This document shows positions 58,191 through 64,000 of a stretch of 64,000 nucleotides of DNA, piece by piece. How positions within the stretch are numbered: the first letter of the stretch is position 1; each line of letters starts with the position of its first letter. The notes under the pieces are model-generated. The model was not told the DNA's origin. It saw only the letters and a program-made list of their open reading frames with translations, and searched no databases. The stretch is from Bromus sterilis (lineage: Eukaryota > Streptophyta > Magnoliopsida > Poales > Poaceae): positions 61,178,001 through 61,242,000 of the forward strand of contig OX465598.1 of assembly GCA_950022295.1 (NCBI GenBank). Direction: 5' to 3'. A program made the translations under genes and the position numbers.

Positions 58191-58641
58191 TGTCTGTAGG
58201 ATTATCAAACCCTTGGTCGAAGTCGAGTCTAGCATTCTATAGTTATATAGTTACTCTGGGTATAAGGGAACAACGTAAGGCTTCTTTTTCTCCTTACCCT
58301 CATCGATCTGAGTTCTGGGTCACCCTTACCTTTTCTACGAGATGATAGGACTAGGCTCATCTATGTCTGACTAGAACATCTCGTTGTTTGCCTCCTTGTA
58401 GCCGTAGGACAGTTGTGGTCGTCCAGACTCATCGTTCTGTTGAGTACCTTGAAGAAGTTCGGTCCAATTTCTTCGAGGTTGTTTCATTTTCCATCCCGGT
58501 GTAGCCGTTATGCTGCCCAATTTATTCCGAGTTTCTGTGGATCTTTGCCTTTGCATTACAATCTTTACGCCTTCATCATGTCCTTCTTGTCTTTGATTCC
58601 ATCGTACAACCTGTTCTGATTGTTGATCTTTATCACACAGG

Positions 58642-61600
58642 ATGTCAGGTGGAACTCGTAGTGCTGTTCGTCGGAATCGAGACTGTGTTCGGAATCGAAA
58701 TGATGATGAACCTCTACCACCGCCTTCTGCGGCGGAAATCATGATGGAAGCTGAGAAGAATCAACGTGATCAAACACGCCTTCTGGAGCTCATCGAGCAG
58801 AATACCTCACGTCATCGTAATGTGGTTGTGAACATTCAGGACTTCATCCTCCTCAAGCCACCGGTATTCCGATGTTCTTCTGAGCCCCTTGAAGCTGATG
58901 ATTGGCTCCGTTCCATCGAGCGTAAGCTTGATACTGCACATGTTGCTCCCAATGATCGAGTTGTTTTCGCGGTATACTTCCTGGAAGGTGCTGCTCTTCA
59001 ATGGTGGGAGAACTATGTTGCTATGCAGCCAGATAGTCACGTAGTGACTTGGCAGGAGTTCTGTGTTGCCTTTCGAGGGTACCACATTCTGGATGAGTTG
59101 ATGGAGCGCAAGAAGGAAGAGTTTTGCAATCTGACCCAAGGAGAGATGTCCATCCATGAGTATGTGAGAGAATTCAACCGTCTTGCTCGGTATGCCCAAG
59201 ATGAGATCACCACCGATGCCAGAAAGCAGGCAAGGTTCCGTAAGGGATTTAGCCCCATCCTTCGTCATGATCTCAACCTCCTTTAATTTTCCACCTTTGA
59301 GGATTTAGTCAACAGATCCTTCAGAGCTGAGCATGGCAATGAAATTTTCGAGGAATCTCGCAAGCATGCTCTTGAGCTTGCTCCTTCTTCAAGTTCAGCC
59401 CCTCAGAAACGCCGAATTTGGATTCCAACCAGTGTCATACCTCAAAACCTTCTCCAGAGGCCATCACCAAATTTATGCCATTCACCTCAACACATTGTTC
59501 CATCCCGGAATGATGGTGTGCAGCCAAGAAATCCCACTCCCAGCAATTCAGACAGGGTATGCTTTAAGTGTGGTCTTCCAGGCCATTACTATCGTCAATG
59601 CCCTCAGGTCTTGATGGCACCACGTCATTCTCGACCCAAGCCTCCAAAGAAATCCACCACCAAGACCATCCCAGCAAAGCTTTCAGTCACAAGTAGTGGT
59701 TGTGTGAACCAAATCTCTGTTGAGGAAACCACAGATGCTTCTGACGTCATTCTTGGCACACTCCCAGTCAATCATGTTCCCGCCTCCGTTCTTTTCGATC
59801 CAGGAGCTTCTCATTCATTCATGTCGGAGAGTTATGCACTTCGTCATGAGTTTCCTTTTGAAGAAATGTTTTCTCCAATGATCATTCAAACTCCTGGTTC
59901 AAAGTGGCAAACTAATAGAGTAAGCCATGGCAATCAAATTTCAATTGAGGGTTTAGTATTCCTTGCTTCTCTTATAGCCCTCAAATCTTCGGACATTGAT
60001 GCCATCCTAGGAATGGATTGGTTATCAAGGCAGAATGCTTTCCTTGATTGTAAAGCCAAATCAGTCAAACTCACCCATTCTTCAGGCCAGACCATTGACT
60101 ACACATCACCCAGCTCTAGAATCCAGATGCATACTTTGAATGTGCTTCCCCTTCCAGACCTTGAAGATGTTCCGGTGGTTCGTGACTTCCCGGATGTCTT
60201 TCCTGAAGAGCTGCCGGGAATGCCACCCGACAGGTGTGTAGAATTCATAGTGGATCTTATACCAGACACAGCCCCAATTTCCAGACGCCCATATAGAATG
60301 GCCCCACATGAGTTAGCTGAGCTAAAAACCCAACTTGATTCTTCGTTGGCAAAAGGCTTCATCCGCCCTAGCTCATCGCCATGGGGTTGCCCCGTTCTGT
60401 TCGTAACGAAGAAAGATGGAACAGAAAGGATGTGCGTAGACTATCGCCCGCTAAATCTAGCGACGATAAAGAACAAGTACCCACTGCCCAGGATCAATGA
60501 TCTTTATGATCAACTTGCAGGATCCTCTGTCTTCTCCAAGATGGATTTGAGATTAGGCTATCATCAAATCAAAATCCGAAACGAGGACATTCCAAAAACG
60601 GCTTTCACTACTCGTTATGGTCTTTACGAGTATACCGTCATGTCCTTTGGTTTAACCAATGCCCCCGCCACATTCTCGCGCTTGATGAATTCGATCTTCA
60701 TGGAGTACCTAGATAAATTTGTTGTGGTTTATCTTGATGACATTCTCATCTACTCGAAGAACGAAGAAGAGCACGCAGAACACCTTAGGTTGGTATTGAT
60801 GAAACTTAGAGAGCACCGCCTTTATGCCAAGTTCTCCAAGTGTGAATTTTGGCTACCAGAAGTGACCTACTTAGGCCACGTGATTTCTGCGAAAGGTGTT
60901 GCAGTCAATCCTGAGAGAGTTCAGGCCGTCCTTGACTGGACTCCACCTGAATCGGTTAAGCAAGTTAGGAGTTTTCTTGGCCTAGCCAGCTATTGCCGCC
61001 GCTTCGTCAAGAACTTTTCTAAAGTTGCAAAGCCTCTTACTGAACTCCTCAAGAAAGATAAGAAATTCCAATGGACTCCCAAGTGCGAGGAAAGCTTTCA
61101 AGAGCTATAAAGAAGATTGACTTCTGCACCCGTACTTGCACCTCCAGACACCAAAAGGGATTTCGAGATCTATTGTGATGCTTCACGGCAAGGGTTAGGA
61201 TGCATACTTATGCAAGATAAACATGTGGTAGCTTATGCTTCACGCCAATTGCGGCCACATGAAGAGAACTATCCTACCCATGATCTTGAACTCGCTGCCG
61301 TAGTTCATGCCCTGAAGACTTGGCGACATTACCTCCTTGGTAATCGTTGTGAGATCTATTCCGACCACCAAAGCCTCAAATATATATTCACCCAGCCAGA
61401 TCTTAATCTCAGGCAAAGACGCTAGATAGAGTTGATAAAAGATTATGACTAAGTAATTTCTTACACCCCAGGCAAAGCCAACGTCATGGCTGATGCACTA
61501 AGTCGTAAGTCGTATTGTAACAACCTCATGTTACAACAGTATCAACCACTTCTTCATGAGGAATTTTGAAAGCTCAACCTCGAGATTGTTCCTCGTGGAT

Positions 61601-63123
61601 CTCTTTTCAACTTGGTGGCGAAACCAAACCTTGAGGATCAAATCATAGTTGCCCAAAGACGTGCACGAGGTGTACGCCGGATCAAGGAGAACATTGCTAG
61701 CGGAGTTGCTAAATGTTTCTCCACAGATAGTAAAGGAACGGTATTCTTTGAAAATCGTTTGGTAGTACCTAAGAATAAGGATCTACGGCAACTCATCCTC
61801 AAAGAAGCCCATGACACACCCCTCTCGATTCATCCCGGTAGCACAAAAATGTACCGAGATCTACGCCAGAGATTTTGGTGGACCAGGATGAAGAGAGACA
61901 TTGCTCGATTTGTTGCTGAATGTGATGTTTGTCGTCGCATTAAGGAAGAACACCAAAGACCTGCTGGTACACTTCAACCTTTGCCTATTCCAGAGTGGAA
62001 ATGGGACAAAGTCGGTATGGACTTCATCACCGGCTTTCCAAAAACCCAGAAAGGAAATGATGCCATCTTCGTGGTCATTGATAGACTTTCCAAAGTTGCT
62101 CACTTCCTTCCCGTTCGCGAGTCTATAACTGCTAGCCAGTTAGCAGACTTGTATATCTCTAGAATTGTGTCTCTTCGAGGTGTTCCTTTGGTGATCAATT
62201 CTGATCGTGGCAGCCTTTTCACCTCTAGATTCTGGGGAAGCTTTCAAAATGCTATGGGAACTCATCTCTCCTTTAGTACAGCTTTTCATCCTCAGTCTAG
62301 CGGTCAAGTCGAAAGGGTTAATCAAATCTTGGAAGACATGCTCAGAGCTTGTGTTATCTCTTTCGGAAAGAATTGGGAGAAATCTCTTCCCTTCGCCGAA
62401 TTTGCTTATAACAACAGTTTTCAATCTAGTCTGAACATGGCTCCCTATGAACTCCTCTATGGACGACGATGTCGAACACCCCTTAACTGGTCAGAAACCG
62501 GTGAAAGGCAACTCTTTTGACCGGATATGATCAAGGAAGCAGAAGAGCAAGTTCGCATTGTTCGTGATCGTTTGAAAGCCGCCCAGTCTCGTCAAAAGAG
62601 CTACTATGATCGTCATCATAGGGAAGAGAGCTATAGCGTTGATGAGAAGGCTTACCTTCGGGTTACTCCTCTGAAGGGAACCCAAAGATTCGGTATCAAA
62701 GGCAAGTTGGCCCCACGTTACATCGGACCTTTCCGCATTCTCTCTAAACATGGAGAAGTTGCCTACCAACTTGAACTACCCCCTCACCTTTCCCGAGTAC
62801 ATGATGTATTCCATGTGTCACAACTCAGGCGTTGCTTCAAGGACCCCATCCGCGAAGTCGACCATGAAACGCTTGATCTACAAGATGACCTTTCTTATCG
62901 AGAGTACCCTGTTCGTATTCTTGATTCAGCAGAGCGTGTCACTCGCCGTCAGAAGATCAAGTTCCTCAAGGTGCAATGGTCACATCACTCCGAGAAAGAA
63001 GCAACCTGGGAAAGAGAAGACCGCCTCCGTGCCGAGTACCCCACCTTCCTCCCGACGACTTCTGAATCTCGGGACGAGATTCTTTTGAGTGGGGGCGAGT
63101 TGTCAGAACCCCAACTAGTGTAA
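58642..63123 (+). pseudogene. Gypsy gag-pol with chromodomain, disabled by six in-frame stops
   Basis: One frame of about 1493 codons runs the whole way with no frameshift. In order: gag (RSIERKLDTAH.., AALQWWENYV, EFNRLARYA; about 58800-59285), zinc knuckle CFKCGLPGHYYRQC near 59560, protease with FDPGASHSF near 59794 (Pro where many relatives have Ser), reverse transcriptase with KMDLRLGYHQIKI and the YLDD box near 60729, RNase H (DASRQGLGCILMQD) from about 61160, integrase with the HHCC zinc finger (61825-61945) and GMDFITGFP, NSDRGSLFTS and SSGQVERVNQ catalytic segments (62011-62320), then a chromodomain (RILDSAERVTRRQKIKFLKV to WEREDRL, about 62905-63040). Stops: TAA 59284, TAA 61108, TAG 61423, TAA 61450, TGA 61567, TGA 62518. 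The natural stop at 63121 lies inside the 3' LTR. Confidence 0.92.
63083..63100 (+). other. Polypurine tract of the Gypsy element
   Basis: TTGAGTGGGGGCGAGT immediately precedes the second LTR at 63101. Confidence 0.8.
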
Positions 63124-64000
63124 GTGCTAGGATTTGAGTGCCCTTTTCATCATGTGCAAAATTTCAAATGAAATTCAAAAATGGGGAAGCAAAAAGCCCT
63201 GAGGAATTTAAATAAATGGCCAGATAAAAATCTTTTTCCAAAAATCATTTGAATAGTTGGAAAATTCCTATAAATGATGTTAATCATTTCAAAAGTGGTT
63301 TGGGTTCATTCCCATACTCAAGGAATTTTCTAAAAATCAAAATGTGCCTTGGAAATTAAAATTGACCCCTATTTGATTTGAAATTCAAATAAGTTGAATT
63401 TCAAAAATCCCCAACACCTAGGAGTGGTTTGCTACTTACCACCTAGTATTTATAAAATTACTTGGGCATTTTACAAAATTGCCTAGCTATTTATTTCTAG
63501 GCACAACAAAAATAACAGAAAAGAAAGAAGAAAGAAATAGAAAAAGGAAACAGCCTTGGCTTTCAGCCCAACTCATTCCCCCGAGCCCACCAACCTGGCC
63601 CAGCCCGCCGAATCCTCTGTCGTCTTCCTCCACCTGCTCGCTGTCGAGCATGCCGAGCCCTGCCGAGGACACCGCGACGGCCAGGCCGTCTACGCCTCTT
63701 CCCCGAGCTTATCTCCTCGCCAAGACGACGCCTGGAAGGCCCCCTCACTCTTCCTCCCCTCCTCTGGCTCACCCCCTTCCTCCTCGTCGTCGTTTTGGCG
63801 CACACCGAAACCCGCCGGAGCACGCCGCCATGGGAACCCGCGGCCACGACGCGTCATAGCCCCTACGACCGTGTCCTTCATCCTCAACACCATCGTCTTC
63901 GTCTCCAGGCAACGGATCGGGAGAACCCTCGAGCTGGAGCCATCGCAATCGACACCGCAACCTCGCCGGAACCGGAAGAACTCGCCGCCGAATTCGTCGC
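63101..64000 (+). repeat. 3' LTR of the Gypsy element, first 900 bases
   Basis: Matches 54391-55291 with about 17 substitutions and one 1-base indel, roughly 1.9 percent. It runs off the window. Confidence 0.92.

Larger units (their letters stand above)
44644..64000 (-). mobile_element. Athila-like, apparently non-autonomous LTR element (right end beyond window)
   Basis: On the minus strand: 5' LTR from 53623 rightward (split at 54390 by a Gypsy element), primer site 53596-53612, unknown ORF, spacer with a solo-LTR insertion, purine tract 46271-46285, 3' LTR 44644-46270. The primer site TGGCGCCGTTGTCGGGG fits tRNA-Asp, and the 3' LTR starts TGATACGTCCAAAACGTATC; both are typical of Athila-type elements in Triticeae. 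Without the solo LTR the interior is only about 4.1 kb and contains no gag, protease, reverse transcriptase or integrase, so it needs help from elsewhere to move. The candidate target duplication is TGTAC at 44639-44643; its partner is out of view. Confidence 0.8.
54391..64000 (+). mobile_element. Chromodomain Gypsy retrotransposon (Tekay/Del-like), right end beyond window
   Basis: Order on the plus strand: 5' LTR 54391-58169, primer site, gag, protease, reverse transcriptase, RNase H, integrase, chromodomain, purine tract, 3' LTR from 63101. Reverse transcriptase before integrase defines Gypsy, and the C-terminal chromodomain places it among chromoviruses. It lies inside the 5' LTR of the Athila-like element. 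The candidate target duplication is CCCTC at 54386-54390, with its partner outside the window. Confidence 0.93.

Overview
The window looks like nuclear DNA of a large-genome grass, most likely a Triticeae species (wheat, Aegilops or barley relatives). The basis is the layered LTR retrotransposons, CACTA and Tourist/Stowaway MITE families with grass-type termini, and only two intron-containing genes in 64 kb. The species call is an inference; no database search was possible.

Layout. 1-6080: internal region and 3' LTR of an old, heavily decayed Copia element on the + strand; its 5' LTR lies left of the window. 6081-13416: intergenic DNA with LTR fragments, a 51-bp tandem array and a compound MITE nest (two Tourist-like elements sharing one TAA, with two Stowaway elements inside the second). 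13417-21879: a complete, very young Copia element on the - strand with near-identical LTRs and a perfect CTTCA target duplication, inserted in an older foldback element. 21880-27500: MITE, hAT-like and unclassified AT-rich DNA, including a 308-bp direct duplication.

27758-31931 (+) and 33003-35513 (-) are two convergent genes. The first has six exons and encodes a 276-residue, probably plastid-targeted, Rossmann/SLOG-like protein. The second has four exons and encodes a 409-residue two-pass membrane protein of the Arabidopsis At1g16860 type. All deduced splice sites are GT-AG and exon phases agree. Between them lies a Tourist-like MITE.

36000-41681 holds MITEs, a frameshifted remnant of a PIF/Harbinger ORF1 (NAM-associated type) and unrecognised DNA. 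From 41682 to the right edge is a four-element nest: a CACTA transposon begins at 41682 and is broken at 44643 by an Athila-like, apparently non-autonomous LTR element (- strand, from 44644). That element carries a solo LTR (47568-50788, TSD GGTTC) in its interior. Its right-hand LTR is split at 54390 by a chromodomain Gypsy element (+ strand, from 54391) whose second LTR runs off the window at 64000.

The two genes show no functional link to each other or to the transposons. I found no CRISPR, operon, phage or clearly new multi-gene system. The least explained items are the acidic unknown ORF of the non-autonomous LTR element, the six-copy array seeded on a reverse-transcriptase box, the 17-codon-period repeat and the intronic transposon with a tRNA-like module.
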